From Nocardioides agariphilus (lineage in GTDB: Bacteria > Actinomycetota > Actinomycetes > Propionibacteriales > Nocardioidaceae), in NCBI RefSeq assembly GCF_015352445.1, contig NZ_JADKPO010000001.1:310001-374000 (forward strand): a DNA stretch of 64,000 bases, given 5' to 3'. The position numbers and the translations under genes were made by a program. Within the stretch, counting starts at the first letter, position 1. The number at the start of each line of letters is the position of its first letter. The notes beneath the pieces were generated by a model. It saw only the letters and a list, made by a program, of their open reading frames with translations, ran no database searches and was not told the DNA's origin. Of this stretch, positions 17,441 through 25,789 are shown one piece after another.

Positions 17441-18315
17441 CGGCCTAGGCCGCCCGTGGCCGCGTCCGAGTCGGGGTGCCGGCTGTCATAGCTGCTCATC
17501 AGGGCATCGCTCAACCTCGGCGCGATGAGGTTGAGCACCTCACCGACCCGGGCGACCTTGTTGTCGAGAGTCACCGGCCGCTCCTCGAGCGCGCGGATGA
17601 CCCGGGCCGCGGCCCGCTCCGGGCTGAGAGCCTTGCGGCCTTCGTAGCCCGGCGTCGGCACCACCATCGGCGTACGCACGAGCCCGAAGCGGATGTTGGT
17701 GAACGTCACCCCGTCGGCGTAGGTCTCCCGGCCGGCGATCCGAGACCAGGTGTCGAGTGCCGTCTTGGAGGCGATGTAGGCGGTGAACTTGGGAGCCTTC
17801 ATCTGCACGCCCCAGGTGCCGATGTTGACCACGTGGCCGAAGCCCTGCGCCCGCATGCCCGGCAAGAGACCCAGCATCAGCCGCACGGGTCCGAAGTAGT
17901 TGACCGCCATGGTCCGCTCGAAGTCGTGGAAGCGGCCATAGCTCAGCGTGAGGCTGCGGCGGATCGACCGTCCGGCGTTGTTGACCAGGTAGTCGACGCC
18001 ACCGTGCTCGGCCAGCACCTGCTCGACCAGAGCGTCGACCGCCTCGTAGTCGGTGAGGTCGCAGACGTACGTCGATGCCCGGCCGCCGCCCGCCTCGATC
18101 GCCTCGCGCACCCGATCGAGCTCGGCCTGACGCCGGGCGACCAGCAACACGTGCGCTGCCCGCTTGGCAGCGGCGTACGCCGTCGCCTCGCCGATGCCGC
18201 TCGAGGCACCGGTGACCATCACTCGTCGTCCGGCGAGTGGACTGGTCACGCTGCCCGTGATGCGCCCGCGAAGCCGTCGCAACCGCGCCGCCGGGGTGAG
18301 CAGCAGGCGGGTCAC
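17437..18315 (-). CDS. Short-chain dehydrogenase/reductase
   Basis: 292 residues from GTG 18315, which overlaps the permease stop by 4 nt. Rossmann motif VMVTGASSGIGEATAYAAAK (TGxxxGIG), NNAG in DYLVNNAGRSIRR, and the catalytic YxxxK in AYIASKTALDTW. The usual catalytic serine position reads VNIGTWGVQ, with Thr as the nearest hydroxyl. That resembles SDRs of the fatty-acyl/long-chain reductase type, with bulky-substrate C-terminal segments (FGLVRTPMVVPTP). Substrate is not determined. Coupling to the ABC-2 exporter genes suggests a shared lipid-related role. Confidence 0.82.
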   Translation of the reverse strand: MTRLLLTPAARLRRLRGRITGSVTSPLAGRRVMVTGASSGIGEATAYAAAKRAAHVLLVARRQAELDRVREAIEAGGGRASTYVCDLTDYEAVDALVEQVLAEHGGVDYLVNNAGRSIRRSLTLSYGRFHDFERTMAVNYFGPVRLMLGLLPGMRAQGFGHVVNIGTWGVQMKAPKFTAYIASKTALDTWSRIAGRETYADGVTFTNIRFGLVRTPMVVPTPGYEGRKALSPERAAARVIRALEERPVTLDNKVARVGEVLNLIAPRLSDALMSSYDSRHPDSDAATGGLGR

Positions 18316-19379
18316 GTGGTCTCCCACCGAAACAGCTTCGCCGCGATCGCGGTGACGACCAGGGCGAAGGCGGCGAGCACCACCATGGGCAGCAGGACAG
18401 CAGTCGCGGACTCGCCTCGCACCATCACGTCGAGCATGCCCTCGTTGAGCCACCACAACGGCAGCACGTGCGCGAGGCCTTGCAGCCACGCGGGCGCGGC
18501 GTCGAGCGGGAAGAACGACCCGCTGAGGAAGGACATCGGCAAGACGATGAAGTTGGCCATGTTGACCGCACCCTCAGTCGTCTTGGCGACCGCGCCGGCC
18601 AGCAGCCCGATCGCCATGAAGCACAACGTGCCCACCACGAGGAGCGGGATGGCGACCGGCCAGGCTCCCGTCAGGGTCAGTCCGAACGCCGCTGCTCCCA
18701 AGCCCAGGAAGATCGCCATCTGCGTCAGCGCGATCGCGATCGTGACGCTGACCCGGGCGCCGACCAGCGTGCCGGTCGGCACTGGTGAGAGCTGCAGGCG
18801 CCGGAGCAGCTTGGAGTTGCGCCAGCCGTTCAAGGTGGCAGCCGCGCCGAAGCTGGCGCTCATCGCGACCGCCCACCCCAACAGGCCGGGAGTGACGAAC
18901 TGGATGACCTTGAGCGAGTCGTCCTCGACCCGCTCTGCCTGGAGCTCGTAGGTCGGGGGCTTGCCCGACAGGGCGAGGTTCGTGCTGTCGACGAATGCCC
19001 GCAGCACGCCTTGGGTCACCGCGGCCTTGACCTGGTCGGTCTGCGTGTAGTGGGCGATCAGGGTCTTGCCCCGCATCTCGACAGCGACGTCGGCGTCGCC
19101 CTTCTTGACCTTCGCGACCGACGCCTCGAGATCGTCGCTGTGAGTGATGTGGAAGGTCTCCTCGAACGTGGCCTTCTCGGCCCGCGGCATCTGGTCGATG
19201 AAGGCCACGTCGCCGACCTGGATCATCTCGACCCTCGAGGTCGACGCGTCACCGAACAGCCCGCCGAACAGCACCAGGAACATCAGCGGGAAGACGATCG
19301 CGAAGAAGACCGACGCCTTGTCGCGCACGAAGCCTCGGATGATGGCCAGGCTGAGGTTCTTGAACGCCAGGGAGCTCAT
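18312..19379 (-). CDS. ABC-2 type exporter permease (DrrB/YhfN-like)
   Basis: 355 residues. An N-terminal helix (DKASVFFAIVFPLMFLVLFG) is followed by a large external domain (about residues 40-170) and five further helices, including FIVLPMSFLSGSFFPLDAAP, a motif typical of ABC-2 permeases. It overlaps both the ATPase gene upstream (19376-19379) and the SDR gene downstream by 4 nt. Together with the ATPase it should form a homodimeric-type exporter. Substrate unknown. Confidence 0.9.
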   Translation of the reverse strand: MSSLAFKNLSLAIIRGFVRDKASVFFAIVFPLMFLVLFGGLFGDASTSRVEMIQVGDVAFIDQMPRAEKATFEETFHITHSDDLEASVAKVKKGDADVAVEMRGKTLIAHYTQTDQVKAAVTQGVLRAFVDSTNLALSGKPPTYELQAERVEDDSLKVIQFVTPGLLGWAVAMSASFGAAATLNGWRNSKLLRRLQLSPVPTGTLVGARVSVTIAIALTQMAIFLGLGAAAFGLTLTGAWPVAIPLLVVGTLCFMAIGLLAGAVAKTTEGAVNMANFIVLPMSFLSGSFFPLDAAPAWLQGLAHVLPLWWLNEGMLDVMVRGESATAVLLPMVVLAAFALVVTAIAAKLFRWETT

Positions 19380-20278
19380 GCCCGGTACTCCCTGCCGGTC
19401 AGCGACAAGAAGACGTCCTCGAGCGTGCCGGTCTGCACCTGTACGCCGGCCAGGTGCTGCTGCTCGGCCAGTGCGGACAGCACGACCGCGGGCTGACGCG
19501 TGCGCAGCACGAGGCCGGTCGAGCCCTCCGTCACGTCGTCGACCCCCGAGATCGCGAGAGCCTCCTGCGTGGAGAGCTGGCCGGGCGCCACGGTGATGCG
19601 CGTCGCTGCGTCGAGCCCGCGCACCAGGCTGGCGGGCGAGTCGAGCTGGAGGATCCGACCGTGGTCGACGATCGCGACCCGGTCACACAAGACCTCGGCC
19701 TCGTCCATGTAGTGGGTGGTGAGCACGACGGTGCGGCCGCTGTCGTTGAGGCCGGACAGCAGCTCCCACAGGTTGCGGCGGGCCTGTGGGTCCAGCGCCG
19801 CCGTGGGCTCGTCGAGGAAGACCACCTCGGGCTCGTGGACCAGCGCGCAGGCGATGGAGAGACGTTGCGCCTGTCCCCCGGACAGCTGCTCGACCCTGGT
19901 GTCGGCCTTGTCGACCAGGCCCACCCGCTCCAACCAGTCATCGGCAGTGGCGGCCTTCACGCCGTACAGGGACGCCAGGGTGTGGATCTGCTCGCGAGCG
20001 GTGAGCCGTTCGAAGAACGCCGAGCTCTGCAGCTGCACCCCGATGCGCGGCAGCAGGGCGGGGTTGCGCGGCCAGGGTGGCTCACCCAGGAGACGGATGG
20101 TGCCAGCATCGGGCTGGCGCAGCCCCTCGATCATCTCCAGAGTCGTGGTCTTGCCCGCGCCGTTGGGCCCGAGGATCCCGAAGAACTCACCCTCGGCCAC
20201 CTCGAAGCTGACCGCGTCGACCGCCCGCAGCTCTCCATACGACTTGGCGAGGTCGACCACCTCGATGGCTGCGCCCAC
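19376..20278 (-). CDS. ABC transporter ATP-binding protein (DrrA-like)
   Basis: 300 residues from GTG 20278 (VGAAIEVVDLAKSYG). The longer frame to 20365 would overlap the next gene's end and lacks family similarity. Walker A GPNGAGKTT, signature QLSGGQAQRL, Walker B VVFLDEPTAALDP, H-loop LTTHYMDEAE, and the C-terminal GTLEDVFLSLTGREY typical of drug-resistance ATPases. First gene of an ATPase-permease-SDR unit. Confidence 0.92.
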   Translation of the reverse strand: MGAAIEVVDLAKSYGELRAVDAVSFEVAEGEFFGILGPNGAGKTTTLEMIEGLRQPDAGTIRLLGEPPWPRNPALLPRIGVQLQSSAFFERLTAREQIHTLASLYGVKAATADDWLERVGLVDKADTRVEQLSGGQAQRLSIACALVHEPEVVFLDEPTAALDPQARRNLWELLSGLNDSGRTVVLTTHYMDEAEVLCDRVAIVDHGRILQLDSPASLVRGLDAATRITVAPGQLSTQEALAISGVDDVTEGSTGLVLRTRQPAVVLSALAEQQHLAGVQVQTGTLEDVFLSLTGREYRA

Positions 20279-20343
20279 GAGGCGCGAGGCTACCCGCCGC
20301 CCTGGCGAGGACCTGTAGCTGCTGGTGCTCGGCCGGGTCCGGC

Positions 20344-22182
20344 TCAAGCCAACGAGCTGACCCACGCGTCGTGCAGGTCGGAGAACCGGCCCTCGCCGCC
20401 GGCGATCAGCTCGGCCGGAGTGCCGTCCTCGACGATCTGACCGTGCTCCATCACCAGCACCCTGTCGGCGATCTCGACCGTCGAGAGGCGGTGGGCGATG
20501 ATCAGCGCCGTGCGCCCGGCCAGGATCGTGCGCAGCGCACGTTGGACCAGCCGCTCGGACGGGATGTCGAGCGACGAGGTCGCCTCGTCGAGGATCAGCA
20601 CGGCGGGGTCGGCGAGGAAGGCACGGGCGAAGGCGACCAGCTGACGCTGGCCGGCACTCAGCACGCCGCCGCGGTTGGAGACCTGGGTGTCGTAGCCCTC
20701 GGGCAGCTCGCGGATGAAGCCGTCGGCCCCCAGAGCCTGGGCGGCCTCGACGACCTCCTCGATGCCGGCACCTGGCCGCCCGAAGCGGATGTTGTCGGCG
20801 ATGGAGCCCGAGAACAGGTAGTTCTCCTGGGTCACCATCACGACAGCTCGGTGCAGTGTCTCGTCGGACAGCTCGCGCAGGTCGACACCGTCGAGCAGCA
20901 CCCGTCCGTCACTCGGGTCGTAGAAGCGGGTGGCCAGCTTGGCCAGGGTCGTCTTGCCCGCGCCGGTCGTGCCGACCAGGGCCAAGGTCTGACCCGCTGG
21001 CACCTCGAGGTGGAGGTCGGGCAGCACCGGCACGCCCTCGACGTAGGAGAACCTGACGTGGTCGAAGGTGACCGCACCCTGCGGATCGGGAAGCGCCACA
21101 GGCCGCTCCGGCTCGGGCACGCCCGGCTGCTCCTCGAGCACGCCGGACAGCTTCTCGAGCGCTGCCGAGGCCGACTGGAAGGTGTTGTAGAACTGCGAGA
21201 TCTCCTGCATCGGCTCGAAGAACTGGCGCAGGTAGAGCAGGAACGCGGCGAGTACGCCGACGGTGACCTCGCCGTGGAACGCGAGATAGCCGCCGTAGAG
21301 CAGCACCACGGCGATGGTGACGTTGCCGATCAGCCGGATGCCGGGCATGAACCACGCGACGAGCCGGAAGGCGACCAGGTTGGCGGCGCGGTACTGGTCG
21401 TTGACGTCGTCGAAGATCTCCTGGTTGCGGGGCTCTCGCCGAAACGCCTGGACGGCGCGGATGCCGCCCATGGACTCCACGAAGTGGACGATGACCAGCG
21501 CGACCTTCTCGCGGGTGACGCGATAGCTGCGCGCCGAAGACTTGCGGAACCAGTTGGTCAGCCACGCCAGGAACGGGCCGCACAGCAAGGCGACCAGGCC
21601 CAGCTTGAGATCGAGGAACAACAGCAGGGCGGAGGTGCCGACCAGGGTCAGGGCCGCGGTCACCAGTCCGTCGAACCCGGACTCGAGCATCTCGTAGATC
21701 GCGTCGACGTCGGAGGTCTGCCGGGAGATCACGCGCCCGGAGGTGTAGCTGTCGTGGAACGCCGGGCTCAGCCGCTGGAAGTGGCGGAACACCCGTCGCC
21801 GGATCTCGAACAGGATGTCTTGGCCGATCGTGCCGGACCGGACGAGGAACAGGTTGCGAGCGATCGCCTGGGTGATCGTGGCGATCAGCACGGCGCCGAC
21901 GACCAGCAGCAGCGGCTCGAGGTTGTCGTCCTCGCGGATCGGGGGGATGCCGGTGTCGATGCCGACCTTGACCAGGTAGGGGATCGACAGACGAGCGGCG
22001 TTCTCGATCACCACGATGCCGATCAACCACTTGATGGCGGTGCGATAAGGGCGCAGCAGGTCGGCCAGCAGCCGACGCGACCGGGTCGCAAGGCGGGCGG
22101 AGGTCGCGTCGGTGAGCTCATCGCCGGCGATGTCGTCGCCAGCGACACCGCGCCAGTTCTGCTCGGTCGTCGGGGTGGTCAC
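20344..22182 (-). CDS. ABC exporter half-transporter, consensus-Walker-B subunit
   Basis: 612 residues: a six-helix transmembrane domain (about 45-330) and an ATPase domain (about 370-600). Walker A GTTGAGKTT; Q-loop VVMVTQENYLFSGS; signature VLSAGQRQLV (A for the first G of LSGGQ); Walker B VLILDEATSSLD with the catalytic Glu; H-loop IIAHRLSTV. It is coupled by a 4-nt overlap to the gene at 22179-23999. The two complement each other as in heterodimeric exporters with one consensus and one degenerate ATP site. Likely a multidrug or lipid exporter. Confidence 0.93.
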   Translation of the reverse strand: MTTPTTEQNWRGVAGDDIAGDELTDATSARLATRSRRLLADLLRPYRTAIKWLIGIVVIENAARLSIPYLVKVGIDTGIPPIREDDNLEPLLLVVGAVLIATITQAIARNLFLVRSGTIGQDILFEIRRRVFRHFQRLSPAFHDSYTSGRVISRQTSDVDAIYEMLESGFDGLVTAALTLVGTSALLLFLDLKLGLVALLCGPFLAWLTNWFRKSSARSYRVTREKVALVIVHFVESMGGIRAVQAFRREPRNQEIFDDVNDQYRAANLVAFRLVAWFMPGIRLIGNVTIAVVLLYGGYLAFHGEVTVGVLAAFLLYLRQFFEPMQEISQFYNTFQSASAALEKLSGVLEEQPGVPEPERPVALPDPQGAVTFDHVRFSYVEGVPVLPDLHLEVPAGQTLALVGTTGAGKTTLAKLATRFYDPSDGRVLLDGVDLRELSDETLHRAVVMVTQENYLFSGSIADNIRFGRPGAGIEEVVEAAQALGADGFIRELPEGYDTQVSNRGGVLSAGQRQLVAFARAFLADPAVLILDEATSSLDIPSERLVQRALRTILAGRTALIIAHRLSTVEIADRVLVMEHGQIVEDGTPAELIAGGEGRFSDLHDAWVSSLA

Positions 22183-23999
22183 GAGGCGGCCTCCTCGAGA
22201 TCGGCATCGGCGGCCAGCAGCTCGCGGTAGGCCGGCACCTGGTCCAGCAACTCGCGGTGGGTGCCGACGTGGGTGATGGTGCCGCGCTCGAGCAGGGCCA
22301 CCCTGTCGGCCAGCATCACCGTCGAGGCCCGGTGGGCCACGATCAGGCCCGTGGTGTCGGCCAGGACGCGCCGCAGGGCCTCCTCGACGAGCTTCTCGGT
22401 GTGGACGTCGAGCGCCGACAGCGTGTCGTCGAGCACCAGCACGCGCGGCTGGGCGAGCACCGCGCGAGCCAGCGCGAGCCGCTGGCGCTGGCCACCGGAG
22501 AGCGACATGCCCTGCTCGCCGATCCGGGTGTCGAGACCCCAGGGCAGGTCGAGTGCGAAGTCGGCCTGCGACACCGAGAGCGCCTCGCTGATCTCGTCCT
22601 CACTCGCCTCTGCCCGACCCAGGGTGAGGTTCTCGCGGGCGCTCATCGAGAACAGCGTGGGCTCCTCGAAGGCCGTGGCGACCATCGAGCGCAACCGCTC
22701 CAAGGTGAAGTCGCGAAGGTCGACCCCGTCGAGGGTGATGCGTCCTCCGGTCACGTCGTAGAGGCGCGGCACCAGGGCAGTCAAGATGGTCTTGCCGCTG
22801 CCGGTCGCACCGACCAGGGCCACGGTCTCACCGGGCCTGATGTCGAGGCTGAGGTCGCGCAGCACCAGCTTGTCGGGCTCGTCGGGGAAGGCGAAGTCGA
22901 CGTGCTCGAAGCGCAGGTGGCCGCCCTCGACGGCCGGCTGCTCACCCGGCCCGTCGACGATGTCGGGCTCGGTGTCGAAGATCTCGAGGATGCGAGCGGC
23001 CGCGGTCATGGCCTCCTGGGACATCGCCAGGATCACACCCAGCGAGGCGACCGGCCAGACCAGCGAGAGCATCAAGGTGATGAACGCGACCAGCTCGCCG
23101 GGGGTCAACGCGCCCCGGCCCACACCGATCGCACCGAGCAGCAGCACGACCACCACGGCGAAGTTGGGAATCACCTCGAGGAAGGTCCAGAAGCGGGCCG
23201 ACAGCCGCACCTTCTCCAGGCTGGTGCCGCGCAGCTTCTGCGCCGCCTCGTCGTAGCCGCGCGAGACGTGCTCGCTGCGGCCGAACGACTTGATCACCCG
23301 GATGCCGACGGCGCCCTCCTCGGCCCGCGTGGCGAGATCGCCCTGCTCGTCCTGCACGCGGCGCGACAGCACGACATAGCCCTTCTCGAAGCGCATGGAC
23401 AGCCACACGATGGGAGCCGCGGTGCAGGCCACCACCAGCCCCAGCGGCCAGTACATGTTGAGCAGGACGATGGTCACCACGGTGACCTGGAGGATGTTGA
23501 TGATCAGGAACAGCAGGCCGAACCCGCTGAACCTGCGGATCGCCGACAGGTCGGTCGTCGCCCGTGAGAGCAGCTGGCCGGACTGCCACTTGCTGTGGAA
23601 GCTCATCGGCAGCTCCTGCAGCCGCGCATAGAGGTCGCGTCGCATCTCGGTCTCCATCTGGAGCACCGCGTTGGACTGGACCCAGCGCCGCCAGAAGATC
23701 AAGACGGCCTCGAGCACTCCCAGGCCCAGCGCGAGCAGCCCGAGTGGCAGCACGCCGTCGATCTCCCCGTTGGTGATGGGCCCGTCGATCAGCGCCTTGG
23801 TGACCAGCGGGATCGCGATCGAGAGCCCGACCCCGCCCAGCGCCGTGCCCAGCATGATCGCGAGCGCGAGCAGGTGGGGGCGGAGGTAGCCGCGGAGCCG
23901 CCAGAGCGACCTGACGCTGGCTGGCGGGTGTGCGTGGGGGTCGGCCTGGCTGGTGGCAGGGGCCGAGACAGAGGAGGTTGGCATCGCTTGATCGACCAT
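22179..23999 (-). CDS. ABC exporter half-transporter, degenerate-Walker-B subunit
   Basis: 606 residues with the same transmembrane/ATPase layout. Walker A GATGSGKTI; Q-loop TAFEEPTLFSMSA, where Glu replaces the usual Gln; signature SLSGGQRQRL (canonical); Walker B VLVLDDTLSALD, where Asp replaces the catalytic Glu; H-loop IVAHRAST. This subunit brings the non-hydrolytic Walker site and the good signature motif. Its partner brings the reverse. A palindrome at 24030-24042 lies just upstream of ATG 23999. Confidence 0.93.
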   Translation of the reverse strand: MVDQAMPTSSVSAPATSQADPHAHPPASVRSLWRLRGYLRPHLLALAIMLGTALGGVGLSIAIPLVTKALIDGPITNGEIDGVLPLGLLALGLGVLEAVLIFWRRWVQSNAVLQMETEMRRDLYARLQELPMSFHSKWQSGQLLSRATTDLSAIRRFSGFGLLFLIINILQVTVVTIVLLNMYWPLGLVVACTAAPIVWLSMRFEKGYVVLSRRVQDEQGDLATRAEEGAVGIRVIKSFGRSEHVSRGYDEAAQKLRGTSLEKVRLSARFWTFLEVIPNFAVVVVLLLGAIGVGRGALTPGELVAFITLMLSLVWPVASLGVILAMSQEAMTAAARILEIFDTEPDIVDGPGEQPAVEGGHLRFEHVDFAFPDEPDKLVLRDLSLDIRPGETVALVGATGSGKTILTALVPRLYDVTGGRITLDGVDLRDFTLERLRSMVATAFEEPTLFSMSARENLTLGRAEASEDEISEALSVSQADFALDLPWGLDTRIGEQGMSLSGGQRQRLALARAVLAQPRVLVLDDTLSALDVHTEKLVEEALRRVLADTTGLIVAHRASTVMLADRVALLERGTITHVGTHRELLDQVPAYRELLAADADLEEAAS

Positions 24000-24029
24000 A
24001 CGACGACCTACCGACGTCGGTGAAATCGT

Positions 24030-24042
24030 TTAGCGCGGCTAA
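24030..24042. promoter_or_regulatory. Short palindrome upstream of the ABC exporter operon
   Basis: TTAGC-GCG-GCTAA, 13 bp, 30 bases before the exporter start and flanked by less GC-rich sequence. It could be a repressor operator. No regulator gene adjoins it. Confidence 0.35.
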
Positions 24043-24085
24043 CGGAATCCGTTGCCAAGGTCAACCTTCGCCCTCGCGACCCCGG

Positions 24086-25186
24086 TCACATGTCGTTGCC
24101 GATGAACATCGGGTCGCCGCCCTTCGGGTCCAGCGGACCGAGCTCCTCGCAGGCTCCCGCGGGGACCTCGCAGTCGTAGATCGTGAAGCCGTTCTTGTCG
24201 GGCGCCGCGACCAGCACCGTCCCGTCGGTGTCGATGGACCAGAACCCGGAGCGCTTCCCGGGTGGCTGCTCCAGCACGACGGGAGACCCGGACGGGTCTG
24301 TCGGCTCGAGCGTGCTCGACCAGTACAGGACGTACTTCCCGTCGTAGGTCAGCTGCGCGTCGATGGCGCCCCTGACCAGGTGCCACGACGACGACTCCGC
24401 GGTGTCGGGTGCGGGTCCGTCGTACAGCACGGTCCCACTGCGTACGTCGGCGACCCGGGTCTTCGATCCGGCGAAGGGCACGAGCTCATCGCTGTCGCCA
24501 TAGCGCCAGATCGAGGTGCCGTCGGCGTCACGCACGAACACGGCGCCGGAGTCGATGCCGTCGATGACCAGGCCGCGACAGGACCCGCAGTCCAGGACCC
24601 GCGAGGCGACGACCTTGTCGCGCGCGGTGTCGATCACCTTCAGCACCACCGCGTCGTCCTGCTCCAGCGCATAGGCCACCAGTGGCTCGGACGCGTCGGC
24701 CTTGGCAGTCGGGCGGAACCGTCCGGGCGTGCGCGCTCCCTTGTCGAGCGTCTTGGTCGTACCGTCCTCCTGCACCAGCAACAGGTCTCCGCGGGCGTAG
24801 TACACGACGCCCTGCTCGGTCGCCACGGCATCGGTGTCGAGCCACTCCAGGCCCGACGCGTCGACCGTGCGGCCGCCGATGTGCAGGGTGTACCCGGGGT
24901 CGCCGTAGGCCTGCAGGCCGTGGGAGAAGTCCATCTGGCCGAGCGGCTCGACCGCGGTGTCGGGGCGAGGGCCACCACCCGACCCCGTCATCAACGCGGC
25001 GCCGACCGCTGCGACCGCGACGAGAGCGGCAGCCCCGGCACCTCCGGTCAGCAGGCGACGACGACGGCGCAGGACGCGTCCGCGGGCGACGGCGCTGCCC
25101 ATGTTGCCACCCGGTGGCGCCACAGCCTCCAGGCGCTCGTCGAGCAGGTCGCGCAACTGGGTGTCGAGGTCACTTCTGGGGCTCAT
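24086..25186 (-). CDS. Single-pass membrane protein with extracytoplasmic beta domain; possible anti-sigma factor
   Basis: 366 residues from ATG 25186. A cytoplasmic head (TQLRDLLDERLEAVAPPGGN) is followed by a basic stretch and one helix (LLTGGAGAAALVAVAAVGAA, about residues 45-65), then about 300 residues of repeated strand-like segments (WLDTDAVATEQGVVYYARGD; GFWSIDTDGTVLVAAPDKNG) that suggest a beta-propeller-like domain. The gene overlaps the sigma gene by 4 nt, so it probably senses a surface signal and restrains that sigma factor. No zinc motif. Role inferred from context. Confidence 0.6.
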   Translation of the reverse strand: MSPRSDLDTQLRDLLDERLEAVAPPGGNMGSAVARGRVLRRRRRLLTGGAGAAALVAVAAVGAALMTGSGGGPRPDTAVEPLGQMDFSHGLQAYGDPGYTLHIGGRTVDASGLEWLDTDAVATEQGVVYYARGDLLLVQEDGTTKTLDKGARTPGRFRPTAKADASEPLVAYALEQDDAVVLKVIDTARDKVVASRVLDCGSCRGLVIDGIDSGAVFVRDADGTSIWRYGDSDELVPFAGSKTRVADVRSGTVLYDGPAPDTAESSSWHLVRGAIDAQLTYDGKYVLYWSSTLEPTDPSGSPVVLEQPPGKRSGFWSIDTDGTVLVAAPDKNGFTIYDCEVPAGACEELGPLDPKGGDPMFIGNDM

Positions 25187-25737
25187 GACTGGTTCCCCTC
25201 GGTCAGGCCGGTCATCCGGCGGAGGTTGTTGAGGGCGTCGGCCGCCTGGGACTTGACGGTTCCGCGCGAGCAGCCGAGCACCTCGGCGATCTCGATCTCG
25301 CTCAGACCCTCGTAGTAGCGCAGCACCAGCACGGCTCGTTGCCGCGGCGCCAGTCGGCCCAGAGCGGACCAGAGGGCGTCGCGATCGGCGACCTGCTGGT
25401 CCGGTGGCGACGTCGGCGAGTCCCACGTGTCGACGGCATCGGTGAGGTGCTCGGGTCGTCGCGCTGCCCACCGGCGCGCGCCGAGCACCTCGTTGACGAC
25501 CATCCGGCGCAGGTAGGCCTCCGGCTCGTCGGCACCCGACACACGTCGCCACGACGCATAGGCCTTGGCGTACGCCGACTGCAGCGCATCCTCCGCAGCT
25601 CCCGCATCCCGTGCGATCGCGTAGGCCGTGCGATACATCCGCGGCCACGTGACGGCGTAGAAGTCGGCGTAGTCCGGGTCCGTCACGCGGACCCCGTTCT
25701 CCACGTCGTCCGTGGCCAGCACCCCGAGCAGCTCCAT
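25183..25737 (-). CDS. ECF sigma factor, SigE-like family
   Basis: 184 residues from ATG 25737, preceded by AAGAGGG. Region 2: FYAVTWPRMYRTAYAIARDA, AAEDALQSAYAKAYASWRRV. Region 4: LAPRQRAVLVLRYYEGLSEI and the helix-turn-helix EIAEVLGCSRGTVKSQAADA. It is a different lineage member from the sigma genes at 1881 and 40917. Its 3' end overlaps the membrane-protein gene, the standard sigma/anti-sigma order. Confidence 0.88.
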   Translation of the reverse strand: MELLGVLATDDVENGVRVTDPDYADFYAVTWPRMYRTAYAIARDAGAAEDALQSAYAKAYASWRRVSGADEPEAYLRRMVVNEVLGARRWAARRPEHLTDAVDTWDSPTSPPDQQVADRDALWSALGRLAPRQRAVLVLRYYEGLSEIEIAEVLGCSRGTVKSQAADALNNLRRMTGLTEGNQS

Positions 25738-25789
25738 GCCCTCTTGATGCCATGCCGACCACGACGGTTGGGGCGGCGGCCAGGAATTC

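Noticed and set aside
20371-22230. 619-codon open frame on the plus strand
   Set aside because: Exact antisense shadow of the ABC exporter gene; composition (His/Gln/Asp/Val-rich) is that of a reversed GC-rich gene. The same applies to the long frames at 22257-23567, 27107-28987 and 29240-30676 on the plus strand.
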